Source of the DNA: Cryptomeria japonica
Taxonomy: Eukaryota; Streptophyta; Pinopsida; Cupressales; Cupressaceae
Direction of reading: 5' to 3'
Assembly (NCBI RefSeq): GCF_030272615.1
Contig: NC_081409.1
Coordinates: 617,467,755-617,531,754 of the forward strand
DNA: 64,000 bases
Below are positions 1-9,796 of this stretch, piece by piece (positions within the stretch are counted from its first letter, which is position 1; each line of letters opens with the position of its first letter). A program made the translations under genes and the position numbers. The notes beneath the pieces are model-generated. The model did no database searches, was not told the DNA's origin, and saw only the letters and a program-made list of their open reading frames with translations.

Positions 1-573
1 AAGTCAAGGATTCAACCATTGAAGAGAAGATTGATTTCAACACACAATTCCATACAAACATTTCTATCAACATTGCTGCTACAACCTCCCTTGAGGTGAT
101 TTACAATTCAGTCTTTCATTTACATCTACTTGCAAGTACTTTCTTTCATTACTTGGTTAATTCCAAAACTGGGGTTTGACTTAAAGGCAAACTCTCAATC
201 CCAGCACATTTCCCTCTCTTTTATGTGTGTAGGTTGTAGGTGTGCAACTGTACTTTTAGATTCAGGCTTCATTTACAGAGGCAAAAAAACCTTTTTCATT
301 TCGCAGATTTTTCGAAGGACCGTGTACATTCCCACCACGGTTCGGACAACTTTTCGTCAAATTTGCAGGGCGACTTCGTCTCGACATTTTACTGCCAAAT
401 CCAAGTGCACAACTTCATCCCATATTCAGATCTCAAGTTATAATCGATTCTTTGTTACTTTTGCACTACATAATTCAATCAATTCATTTCCAAATCAAAC
501 AAAGGAATAAGGGGATCAACTTAACATTATTAATTCATTCAGAATTCAATCTATCATCTTTGTGTGTAGATTG
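1..573 (+). repeat. Old LTR remnant, left part
   Basis: This stretch matches the reverse complement of the Element N LTRs (36563-37824 and 43192-44422), although degenerate. Shared tracts include GGATTCAACCATTGAAGAG and TTGGTTAATTCCAAAAC, and the order of blocks is the same. It therefore looks like a plus-oriented LTR of a related family. Tat-1 inserted into it, since the remnant appears to resume at 16763. The left end of this LTR lies outside the window. No coding capacity is credible here. Confidence 0.6.
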
Positions 574-1330
574 TGTGTATGGTGAAAATGGATAACAATA
601 ATAACAATATTGAAAGGCTAAATGAATTCAACCACAAAACCCTAGCCTAACAATCAACAAAGATCCACCATAACATATGAAGATTACCTAAGACAATGCA
701 AATCACACGAAATCACAAAGATTATACCATCATATGTCCAATAGGGTTTTGATCTCCATTCTTCCTATCTCCATTGATCTTGCTTGATATATTTGCTCTC
801 AGATTTTTATATGCACAAGAGCTCAACAAAGAACGGAATGTGGTTGCAAGTAGGATTGTAGTGTAGCCAAGTCTTCAAAATTAGTCATTAGGGTTTGATA
901 ATGAAGGAGGCATCTTCTTAAATAGAAGACACAATATGAAATGGAGGGATAAGATTGAGAGGTGTAAAAAGAGAGGTCGGCTAAGATTAGAGGGTAGGTA
1001 AAAGAAATACCAAAATAATGAAAGAGGTAGGTAGTGTATGAATTAAGAGATGAATGACATGTGTCATGTGTAGAAAAAGCTAATGAATTGATTAAATAAA
1101 TAAATATTCATTTAATTAATAGAAGAAGTAGGATAATTAAATAAATAAAATATTTATTTAATTTAGGAAAGGGATAATTTAAATAAATAAATGTATTTAT
1201 TTAAATGAGAAATAAGGCTAGAAGAGGATAAATGAATGAATTAAATAAATAAAGATAGATTTAATTAATAGAAGAATTAGGCTTAGATAATTAAATAAAT
1301 AATTAGACTGGACAATTTTAGGTGTCTACA
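574..1330 (-). repeat. 3' LTR of Tat-1
   Basis: Near-identical to 15989-16757 apart from point changes and a 12-bp deletion in the AT-rich part. On the plus strand it runs from TGTGTATGG to GGTGTCTACA. The right half holds several palindromic AT modules of the type ATTAAATAAATA...TATTTATTTAAT. The target duplication GATTG lies immediately outside at 569-573. Confidence 0.95.
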
Positions 1331-1346
1331 TTTTGCCCCTCTTTGA
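1331..1346 (-). other. Polypurine tract of Tat-1
   Basis: On the minus strand the bases next to the 3' LTR read TCAAAGAGGGGCAAAA, a purine-rich run ending exactly at the LTR start. This is the expected primer for plus-strand DNA synthesis and confirms the minus orientation of the element. Confidence 0.85.
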
Positions 1347-1576
1347 GACAATGCGGCTTGTCGCGTTGTTTCAAAGAAGATAAGATGAACTGATACAGAG
1401 TTGCCCCAAGATGGGAATAATATGCCCCCTCGAGAGATTGGATGAAAATGTCTGAAAAGATTGTAGACAATCTCTCGATAAGAAAGAAAGGCTAGAATGG
1501 ATAGACCGGATAAAGTGACAGAGTCACGGGATGAAGAAGACTGACTTGAGAAATGAAGGCGAGGGCTAGGGTAGGC

Positions 1577-1583
1577 TATAAGA
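1577..1583 (+). promoter_or_regulatory. TATA-like box upstream of the antisense PMD gene
   Basis: TATAAGA lies about 93 bp upstream of the ATG at 1676, outside the LTR, so the antisense gene could have its own core promoter with a start site near 1607-1615. This rests on motif and position only. Confidence 0.4.
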
Positions 1584-1858
1584 TAGACCACGGGCAAAAG
1601 ACATCCTCATTGTCATCTACACCTTCACGAGATCACAGTGCAGAGCAAGAAAAAGAGCAGCAGCAGTCAGCAGCGATGGCTTTCGTACACAGATTCGACC
1701 GCGTTCGCCGATTTCAAAGACCAGCAGAGGCAGGAGAGCCGGTAAGTACCACCAAACCTCCTCGTACTTTGACGCATTCAATTTTGTCATTAATGCATGC
1801 TAGTTAGCAATAAATGCGCTTAGGAATAGGGCACAAAAAAGTGCAAAAATGTGCAACC

Positions 1859-2104
1859 GCGTCTGCGTCGGTGCCAGGCGCGTCTGTGTCCAACAGGCGC
1901 GTCTATGTTGGTGCCAGGCACGTCTGTGTCTGGAACCGCGTTTGTGCTTGATGCGGGCGCGTCTACGTCCTGAAGGGGCGTTTGTGTGCCAAAGTCGCGT
2001 TTGTGAATGATTTAGGCACGTTTATGTCAAACAGGCACGCCTGTGTCATTTAGGCACGCTTGTGCAGTTTATAGACACGTTTGTGAGTTAAAAGCACGTA
2101 TATG
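1859..2104 (+). repeat. Phased array of a 9-bp core, cluster 1 (in the PMD gene intron)
   Basis: Thirteen copies of RCGTYTGTG (GCGTCTGTG and decayed forms) start at 1859, 1880, 1899, 1920, 1938, 1959, 1978, 1997, 2018, 2037, 2056, 2077 and 2096. Spacings are 21, 19, 21, 18, 21, 19, 19, 21, 19, 19, 21 and 19, a mean just under 20 bp. The 10-12 bp between cores vary. Cores to the right carry more G-to-A and C-to-T changes. The array reads in the sense of the PMD transcript. Confidence 0.9.
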
Positions 2105-2140
2105 TCAAAAAAAGCAAGGTTTTGGTCTTCTAGGTCAAAT

Positions 2141-2509
2141 CGGCAGTTTTGTGATGAACATACGCTGTCGATTGGATAAGCTGCTGAGAGGATACACTCA
2201 AGCAGGTCCTTGAGGAAGACTAGGATAGATCAAGGCACTTTGTGATGAACAGGGAGCACCAAGATAGAGTACTTTGTGATGAACAGGGAGTACCCAAAGT
2301 ATGAGCAGCACTTTGTGATGAACAAGGAGTGCAAAATGTGAGTAACACTTTGTGATGAACAGGGAGTGTCACACATGTAGTACTTTGTGATGAACAGGGA
2401 GCACTACTAGGATAGAAGCAACACTTTGTGATGAATAGTGAGTGTCACTAGAATAGATAACCATATGCATTTAGATAGCAAGTAGCATTTTGTGATGAAC
2501 AGTGAATGC
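2141..2509. repeat. Eight hairpin-like units with a constant loop and covarying stems
   Basis: Eight units share a loop close to TTGTGATGAACAGGG. Flanking 5-bp arms are complementary but differ between units: GTACT/AGTAC (2269-2293), GCACT/AGTGC (2308-2332), ACACT/AGTGT (2345-2369 and 2421-2445), GCATT/AATGC (2485-2509). Units at 2235-2259 and 2380-2404 (arms GCACT/AGCAC and GTACT/AGCAC) pair fully only on the minus strand with G-U wobbles. The first unit, 2141-2170, has CGGCAG/CTGTCG with one wobble on the plus strand and a longer loop. The cluster lies in the PMD gene intron, directly before its acceptor. Confidence 0.85.
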
Positions 2510-4519
2510 CACCCTGACTGACATGATTGATTTGCTTGACTGCAGGAGTATTTGCCTATGTTGGAGTCACGGGAGAGATTCCCGTCCACACAGAGGTTGC
2601 GACCAAAGTTGTCGTTTCAGGATAGAGCTGCCATTGAGGAGATCGGATTGAGACACGTGCTGTATGTGCCTGAGTTTCGGGAAAACATGGGTTTGCTGAC
2701 TGCGCTGGCCGATAGATGGCATTCAGAGACATGCACATTTCATTTGCTGATGGGTGAGATGACAGTCACCCTTGAGGATGTTTATAGGATTCTGCACATA
2801 CCGATCGATGGAGAGCTGATTCCATACGATCGCGATGGAGACAGAGAGGCTTTGAGATGGGTGTTTCAGGATCCCGACCTAGAGATGAGAGCAGGCCATG
2901 TGGCATGGGACACCATGACCGCGACAGGATTAGCTTTGCTAGCTGTGATCGGAGGAGCTATCAGTGGGTTCCTATGTCCGGACAGGGCGACACGGGGGTT
3001 AGCAGTGGGCTGGGGAGGAGCACTGGAGATATTGGTGACTCAGCACACCAGATATGCGTGGGGTCCATGTGTGTTGGCCCACCTATATTATGAGCTTCAC
3101 CAGTTCGTCTACCATGGATCAGTGGGACTGGGCTGTGGAGTGACACTTCTGCAGGTTTGGGCATATGAGCATCTGCCTATCACACGGCCGATACATTTCA
3201 GAGGCAGGGGTCACGGATGGAGCTTTGTGCATTTATATGACATGATCACTTCGCAGCCTCGGATTGGCAGGTTAGAGCATTGGAGGCGAGCGATAGATGA
3301 CATTGATGTAGTCATCTGGAGGCCATATCTGGGATGTGAGGAGTGGGAGGATGACGCAGTGGAGCTGCCTTATACCTTCAGGAGCAGATATCTGATTGGG
3401 CGGACGCCCTATATATTGGAGAGGTAGCTGGTAGACAGAGTATGCAGGCAGTATGGTAGGATCCAGAGGATGCCACGAGGCTCGGGTATGTATGCCCGTA
3501 CAGTGAGGGATCAGGCGCAGTTCGGGCCATTGTTGTCATATGATCAGGCAGTTACACAACTGGCAGAGATGATGCCCCTACCCTGGGATATGTGGCCAGA
3601 GATTGAGGATGCAGGCATGGATGCAGAGTATACAGCATATTGGGCAGAGCATCCATTCCCGCGACTAACAGATCCAGGGGAGCTACTGGAGGGAGAGGTA
3701 GGAGGAGATGACGATGATGATGGTGGAGGCGATGGGGGCAGAGGCCGACGAAGGCGGAGGGGAGTAGTTGGGGAGAGGAGGGTGGCACCTCGGAGGGAGG
3801 GTGGACAGGAGGGACAGGCCCAGGTGGTGAGGGGTCGTAGTGGAGTGCCCCTGCAGGTACCAGCAGCACAGGGTCCTAGGGCACAGGGACAGAGACAGGG
3901 ACAGGTGCAGGGACAAGTGCCAGTACAAGCACAGGGACAGAGACAGGTACAGGGACCTAGACATGTACCGAGACAGGTATAGGGACAAGTACAGGAGCAG
4001 GCACCCGCAGAGGGAGAGCCACAGGCAGAGGCAGAGGGTGGGGATCCAGAGGAGGATGAGCTGATTGAGCTCAGGGAGATCTACCAGGGCCAGGAAGATG
4101 AGATCCAGGAGTTGGAGAGGGAGAGGGATCGACTCAGGACCCGGCTCAAGGATACTGAGCGGGAGAGGGATCAGGTGATTCAGCGCAACACTGAGGCTGA
4201 GACAACGCTGAGGGCAGGGAGGCAGGCGGCGGAGGACACAAGAGCAGGCTATGCATATGTCCTGCGAGCCGGAGAGGAGATTGCCTACTGGAGGGACCTG
4301 TATTATGGTGTCGTGCCAGCAGATTAGCGGGCGAGGAGCTTCCATAGACCATCATGGACAGCGACGGCTACGGGAGGAAGCCGGAGGAGACAGGCATCGA
4401 GTGGTGGGGTCATGGGTCCTCCTCCACCACCAGACAGGAAGGGTGATCCTGGAGTGGGTCCTTCTAGAGCTCAGATTCCATCGAGGCCAGGTGGCTCCGA
4501 GGGAGGGAGTTCATCATAG

Positions 4520-6235
4520 CCATAGAGGGCTCCCTTGTATCAGTATTTGTACCATTTTTTTGTATTGTAGATACTTGCGGGTGATTTTGTAGCCATATGA
4601 TTCTTTTGACATCATTGTATCATGACACATTTGATTATATATGAGAGATGATTCATTTTTGCGGCAGCTATATGCATGTGTACCTATGTGATGATATGTT
4701 CTTAGAATGTATGCTTATGATATGGATGCAAATATGTATATGATACAATGCAATATTTTTGTTCTTTTATGTTTTATATGTGATGCATGACGCAAATGTG
4801 AATGTATGTAATGCAGATGAATATGATAATGCAAATGTAAATTGTGCTAACAAGTGTTGTGTGCAGGATGTGATGCAATTGTGATATCTATATGTATGTG
4901 TGAAATGCTTATATATGGTAATGCCGGTGCAGCTACATGAAATGCAAATGTTTTTGGTGTGTCATTATACTCAGTCATGTGATAGCAGGCTATGTGGATT
5001 CAAGAAGGATGATGGAAGTCAATCAAGAAAGGGGGATGGAAGACAGAAGATATGAACGTGAAAGAGCTTCTTGTGCGTTATCATCATTGAGCTTTATTAT
5101 GGCCAGTAGGTTATGACAATCGAGGCATATGTTCGACCCAGAAAGTCATTGTACCTGTTTGTATGGAGATAAGACAGTCACAAACAAGGAATGCCCCAGT
5201 TCACACTAGACTCATAGTGTCCTCATATCCTTGGACAAGTCATAGCATTACTAAGAGACAATCCACAGACAGCAAATACAAATAGGTGACGATACCCCAT
5301 CCTCGCCTTTCTAGTTAAAGACATCCTGGAGATAGAGTCTCTAGTCAGAGACATCCCGAAAAAGCTAAAAGACATGTCACCAAAAAGACGAAATCAAAAG
5401 AAAACCAAGATTCAACCCCCAACATCCACTGTAGTCCTCAAGTTTAGTGTCTCTTGTCACTTGTATAAGTCGTATTTGATTGTGGTCACAATGTTCACTT
5501 TCACAAAAAGGATAGATAGCACTGAACCATAATGTTGTCTGAGTCTGTTGAAGGATTTGATTTTGTTGAAGCCCATTGTTGCTGCTGTGTCTCATCTGAA
5601 ACTGACTGAATCCATGAAACTAATACTTTATTGCGGAGAAGATGAAACTTTATGGCGGATCTGCGATGCAAATGTTGCTTTATTGTGGATTGTGCGCGGA
5701 TAGACTGAAGGAAGCTGGAAGAAACTGTACTCCTCAGAACGTGTGATGTTCTTAGTTCCACACCCATCACTAGACATAGGATTTGCCTTAGCCACAGATA
5801 GGATCTGATTTATTATGGATGGAAAGGGAGGTTTTATTATGAACGGCTAAGCAATCTTGGGTAGATCAATAACAAGCCATGATGGGAATGGGTAAGTTTA
5901 TTGTAGACGAATAGGTCGTGAGTGTGTGCAAAGTGAAGGATGAAAGTGAATCCTAAAGGAGGGAGGAGCAATGTCTCTACACATGGCGCTGGTGACCCAG
6001 TTTTCACCATGGTACTTGCCCAGGGCGCCACCGAAGTGGTTTTCACCGTTGGACGAAATTATTTCTCTTTACTTTTTTTTTGATTTTTCAAATTTTTTTT
6101 TTTTTTGTGTGTGTCACAAGGCGCCTGTTTGCCAGGTTTTCACCAAGTAACGATTTTTTATGTTTTATAATTTTTTTGTATTTTTGAAATTTTTTTGATT
6201 TTTTTTGTATTTTTGAATTAGGATATTCCGAAGAG
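4520..6235. other. Non-coding 3' region of Tat-1 between PMD gene and integrase
   Basis: No credible coding frame was found on either strand. 4560-4960 is a TG/AT-rich stretch with many ATG-T repeats. 5960-6150 (read on the minus strand) contains three copies of a GGTGAAAAC-type motif next to GGCGCC-type sites, just downstream of the integrase stop. 6068-6210 is T-rich on the plus strand (A-rich in the element's RNA). Confidence 0.6.
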
Positions 6236-8617
6236 CTATGTGTAGAACCTGCGAAGATGCATGCTGTTGATAGGATCCTCCAAAGGTTCACCCTCTGTAG
6301 TAGAGAGCTGATATGCCCCAGATCCATAGACTGTTGTAACGATGTAAGGACCCAGCCAGTTTGGTTCAAACTTGCCCCTCTTCTCTCTGTCTTGTTGATT
6401 TTTAGGATTTTCTCTGAGAACCAAATCACCTACCTCAAATGTGCGAGGCTTGACTTTGTGATTGTAGCTATGACTCATTCGTTGTTGGTAAGCCTTGAGA
6501 TGATTAAAAGCAATTTGTCTCCATTCATCCAACAGTTCTAGTTCTTGTAAGCGAGAGACCCTGTAATCTTCATCACTGATGATGTTTTGCAAAGAGACCC
6601 GTAAAGAAGGTAACTCGACCTCAATAGGCAAGATGGCTTCAGCGCCGTAGACAAGTGAATAGGGTGTAGCTCCTGTAGGTGTGCGGACACTTGTGCGGTA
6701 AGCCCAAAGTGCAGGATTGAGTTGGATATGCCAGTTACGGCCAGCGTCGTCGACTGTCTTTTTGAGGATTTTAAGAATTGTTTTATTAGACGCCTCAGCT
6801 TGGCCATTACCTTGGGGGTAATATGGTGTGGAGAAACGATGGGAAATATGGAAGCGGTCACAGAGTTCACGAACATCCTGATTTTTTAAGGGACGCCCGT
6901 TATCAGTAATAATGGATTTAGGAATACCGTATCGGCAAATGATATAGTTAAGGATGAAAGTAGCAATTTGTTTCCCAGTGACTTGTGTGAGAGGCACAGC
7001 CTCAATCCACTTTGTGAAATACTCTGTGGCTGTGATAATAAATTTATGACCATTGGAAGAAGGAGGGTGAATCTTGCCTATGAGATCGAGTCCCCACTGA
7101 CAAAAGGGCCAAGGAGACGCCAGTGGTTGTAGTTCTTGTGCTGGTGCATGTATGAGGTCTCCATGAATTTGACATTGCTTACATTTCTTGACAAACTGAT
7201 ATGAGTCTTTTTCCATATTGGGCCAATAATATCCAGTCCTGATGAGTTTCTTGGCCAAGGTAGGACCACTAGCATGCGGACCACATATCCCTTCATGCAC
7301 TTCACGTAACGCAATCTGAGCTTCGTCACTTTCTAAACATCTAAGAAGAGTGCCATCTAGACCTCGTCGGTATAGGATATCAGCTAAAATGACATATCGA
7401 GAGGATTGGCGAATGAAAGTGCGGCGTTGGTTGTTTGATAGATCAGGAGGTAAGATATTGTCACGAAGATATGTGAATATGGAACCATATAACTGGGATT
7501 CGGGACCGACAACGCATATCATTTCAGTAGGAGTGATCTCATATGAAGGAACCAACAGGTTGTCTACCAGGAACTCATAGCAGGTTTCATTTTGAGGCAG
7601 GTCAATTAGTGAAGCGATTGTAGCCATGGCATCTACAGCACGATTCTGCTTTCTTGGTATCTGCTCAAAATCTATCTTTGTAAAGTGTCGTTTCAAATCA
7701 TCTACCAGTTGCTTGTAAGGCATTAATTTTTCATCTTTCGTTTGGTAATCATCAGTTGCTTGACGGATGACAAGTTGAGAATCCCCAAAAACACGAAGTT
7801 CTTGGATCTTCCATTGAACTGCAATTCGTAATCCAGTTGTTAATGCCTCATATTCCGCTATATTGTTAGTGCAAGGAAATGATAAGCGGTATGATTTTGG
7901 TATAGAATCGCCTTGAGGAGTTATAAAGAGAATACCAGCTCCTGCCCCGTGCTGTGTGTATGAGCCGTCAAAGTATAGTTGCCATGGTCTTTCGTGTGAT
8001 ATTGTTAAAATGGATTTATCTGGAAATTCTGAATTTAGAGGAACATCATCTATCATGGGGGCATCTGCTAATTGATCCGCAATTGCTTGTCTTTTTATTG
8101 CTTTTTTGTCCACATACTCAATGTCAAATTCACTCAGGATCATTACCCACTTGGCCAGTCGCCCAGTAAGTGTAGCTTTGTTAAGAAGGTATTTTAATGG
8201 ATCAATTCTTGCAATCAACTTAGTCTTGTGAGTGAGCATATAATGGCGTAATTTCTGTGAAGCAAAGACCACAGCGAGACATGCACGCTCGATTGGTGTG
8301 TAGTTTAGCTCATATCCCACCAATGTGTGACTGATACAGTATACTGCTTTTTCCTTACCGTCAGCTATTTGTTGTGCTAGGAGTGCCCCCAGTGCTGTTG
8401 GAGTAGCTGATATGTATAGTAGCAAAGGCTGATCTGGAACTGGTGGCATCAAAACTGGCAGATTCAAAAGATAATCTTTGAGCGTCTGAAAATCTTGTTG
8501 ACAGTTATCATCCCATTTGAATTTGATATTTTTATGTAGCAGGTGCTGAAAAGGATTACACTTATCTACAAGTTGTGCTATGAATCTTCGTATAGACTGG
8601 AGTCTCCCTTGTAAGGA
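6236..8617 (-). CDS. pol: Tat-1 pol, C-terminal part: RNase H, second RNase H, integrase
   Basis: The frame is open from 8617 to the natural TAG at 6236. It starts with a connection region and the ancestral RNase H-like domain (LLLYISATPTALGALLAQQ), where the first catalytic Asp position is not Asp, as is usual in Tat elements. It then has a second RNase H with its acidic residues visible (LYFDGSYTQ, IAEYEALTTGL, VFGDSQLVI, NRAVDAMA). The integrase follows: an HHCC zinc region (HEGICGPH ... CKQCQIHG), then D (GLDLIG), D (ITDNGRP) and E (GQAEAS) about 35 residues after the second Asp. The C-terminal part ends HLRRFYT. All catalytic residues of the second RNase H and the integrase are present. 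No chromodomain is seen, as expected for Tat. Confidence 0.95.
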   Translation of the reverse strand, partial: SLQGRLQSIRRFIAQLVDKCNPFQHLLHKNIKFKWDDNCQQDFQTLKDYLLNLPVLMPPVPDQPLLLYISATPTALGALLAQQIADGKEKAVYCISHTLVGYELNYTPIERACLAVVFASQKLRHYMLTHKTKLIARIDPLKYLLNKATLTGRLAKWVMILSEFDIEYVDKKAIKRQAIADQLADAPMIDDVPLNSEFPDKSILTISHERPWQLYFDGSYTQHGAGAGILFITPQGDSIPKSYRLSFPCTNNIAEYEALTTGLRIAVQWKIQELRVFGDSQLVIRQATDDYQTKDEKLMPYKQLVDDLKRHFTKIDFEQIPRKQNRAVDAMATIASLIDLPQNETCYEFLVDNLLVPSYEITPTEMICVVGPESQLYGSIFTYLRDNILPPDLSNNQRRTFIRQSSRYVILADILYRRGLDGTLLRCLESDEAQIALREVHEGICGPHASGPTLAKKLIRTGYYWPNMEKDSYQFVKKCKQCQIHGDLIHAPAQELQPLASPWPFCQWGLDLIGKIHPPSSNGHKFIITATEYFTKWIEAVPLTQVTGKQIATFILNYIICRYGIPKSIITDNGRPLKNQDVRELCDRFHISHRFSTPYYPQGNGQAEASNKTILKILKKTVDDAGRNWHIQLNPALWAYRTSVRTPTGATPYSLVYGAEAILPIEVELPSLRVSLQNIISDEDYRVSRLQELELLDEWRQIAFNHLKAYQQRMSHSYNHKVKPRTFEVGDLVLRENPKNQQDREKRGKFEPNWLGPYIVTTVYGSGAYQLSTTEGEPLEDPINSMHLRRFYT

Positions 8618-9796
8618 TCAAAGTTGACTGATATTTCTGGGTGGCAGCATGTCCAAGATAGTCTTGACTTTTGCTGGATCGGCTTCGATTCCTCTTTTTG
8701 ACACAATGAATCCTAGGAGCTTCCCGGAGGTTACTCCAAAGACACATTTCTTGGGGTTTAATCTTACCTTGTATTTTTCCAACCGATCAAAGACGACTGA
8801 AAGTATGTCCAAATGTGTATCTCTGTCTATTGATTTACCCAAGAGATCATCAACATAATCTTCCATGGTTATGTGCATGAGATCATGAAAGATAGTGGTC
8901 ATTGCTCTTTGATATGTAGCACCTGCATTTTTTAGCCCAAAGGGCATAACATTCCAACAGAAAGTTCCCCACGAACAAGTGAATGATGTGTTGTGTTGAT
9001 CCTCGGGTGCAATCTTGATTTGATTATAACCGGAAAATCCATCCATTAAAGATAACATTTCATGACCTGCTATGAGATCAACGATCAAGTCGATATTTGG
9101 TAATGGGAAGTCATCCTTCGGACAAGTTTTGTTGATGTCTCTGAAATCTGTACATATTCTGATGCTGCGATCTGGTTTACTGATAGGTACTAAATTGGAG
9201 ATCCATTCAGGATAATCAATTGGGCATATGAATCCAACATCCAATAATTTCTCCAACTCTGCTTTGACTAGTAATGCCACTTGTGGATGCATTTTCCTTA
9301 TTTTCTGTTTTACTGGCTTTGCCCCCGGTTTGACTGTCAAATGATGCATTACCAAATCCGGATCTAGTCCAGGCATATCAGCGTATGACCATGCAAAGTT
9401 GATTTGTCGTTCTTTGAAGAAGCTTATGAATTTTGCCCTTTCGGACTCTGTCAATGATTGAGCCAGGAATATATTGTGTGAAACTTCTTCTGTACTAATG
9501 TTCGTTTTGATAGTCTCTTCTACCAACATGGATGACTTTTCCTCATATGATGCTGGGAGAATGTCGAGCCTTCCATCTTCGGGTGCCTCAGAGAGGTTTT
9601 CGCCCTCAGATACGTCCTTTCTTTTTACTTTTTTGGGATCAGATAGCGCCACAGTGTGGTTTTCGCCATAACACCCTTGATTTGTTCTTATTTTCACATT
9701 TTTGCGACTGGAAGGTCCGACACCCTCACCAAAATATGCCACGTTGTTGAGTTCTATGGTGTATCCTGCTTTGTGGTCCCCAGGGGGAAGATCATC
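8618..9796 (-). CDS. pol: Tat-1 pol: reverse transcriptase
   Basis: Same frame as gag and integrase. Ty3/gypsy RT motifs occur in order: VPISKPDRSIRICTDFRDIN, FPLPNIDLIVD, LSLMDGFSGYNQI, MPFGLKNAGATYQR, the catalytic YVDD (MEDYVDDLLGKS), then LNPKKCVFGV and LLGFIVSKRGIE. The N-terminal segment is a poorly conserved linker. The frame ends at a TGA (8618-8620) inside the connection region, just after RNISQL, where family members continue; this is probably a mutation rather than a true end. The stop before this segment is a TGA at 9797-9799. Confidence 0.93.
   Translation of the reverse strand, partial: DDLPPGDHKAGYTIELNNVAYFGEGVGPSSRKNVKIRTNQGCYGENHTVALSDPKKVKRKDVSEGENLSEAPEDGRLDILPASYEEKSSMLVEETIKTNISTEEVSHNIFLAQSLTESERAKFISFFKERQINFAWSYADMPGLDPDLVMHHLTVKPGAKPVKQKIRKMHPQVALLVKAELEKLLDVGFICPIDYPEWISNLVPISKPDRSIRICTDFRDINKTCPKDDFPLPNIDLIVDLIAGHEMLSLMDGFSGYNQIKIAPEDQHNTSFTCSWGTFCWNVMPFGLKNAGATYQRAMTTIFHDLMHITMEDYVDDLLGKSIDRDTHLDILSVVFDRLEKYKVRLNPKKCVFGVTSGKLLGFIVSKRGIEADPAKVKTILDMLPPRNISQL

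Larger units (their letters stand above)
1676..4519 (+). pseudogene. Antisense plant mobile domain (PMD) protein gene, two exons, three in-frame TAGs
   Basis: Exon 1 is 1676-1741 (22 codons), followed by a donor (G|GTAAGT at 1741/1742). The acceptor is TTGACTGCAG|G with exon 2 from 2546; phase is kept across the junction. Exon 2 encodes a typical PMD (Pfam PF10536 family): RHVLYVPEF, then LTALADRWHSETCTFHL, MGEMTVTLEDVYRIL, a YAWGPCVLAHLY block and LLQVWAYEHLPITRP. After the PMD come an acidic run and Arg/Gly patch, Gln-Gly-rich repeats, a charged coiled-coil-like stretch (about 4080-4200) and a Pro/Gly/Ser tail ending at TAG 4517-4519. One frame is kept for about 679 codons but is broken by TAG at 3425, 3980 and 4325, each where CAG is expected. 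An in-frame ATG at 1553 is an alternative start, but it lies upstream of the TATA-like box. The role in the element is unknown; PMD proteins of plants are nuclear factors linked to silencing. Confidence 0.85.

Noticed and set aside
1859-2104. CRISPR-like array (short repeats with variable spacers)
   Set aside because: Cores are only 9 bp, spacers 10-12 bp, units decayed, and the context is a plant retrotransposon intron. There are no cas genes.
3683-4345. Minus-strand 220-codon frame opposite the PMD gene tail
   Set aside because: It is a shadow of the repetitive Gln-Gly and coiled-coil coding sequence (Leu/Cys/Ser-rich on the reverse strand).
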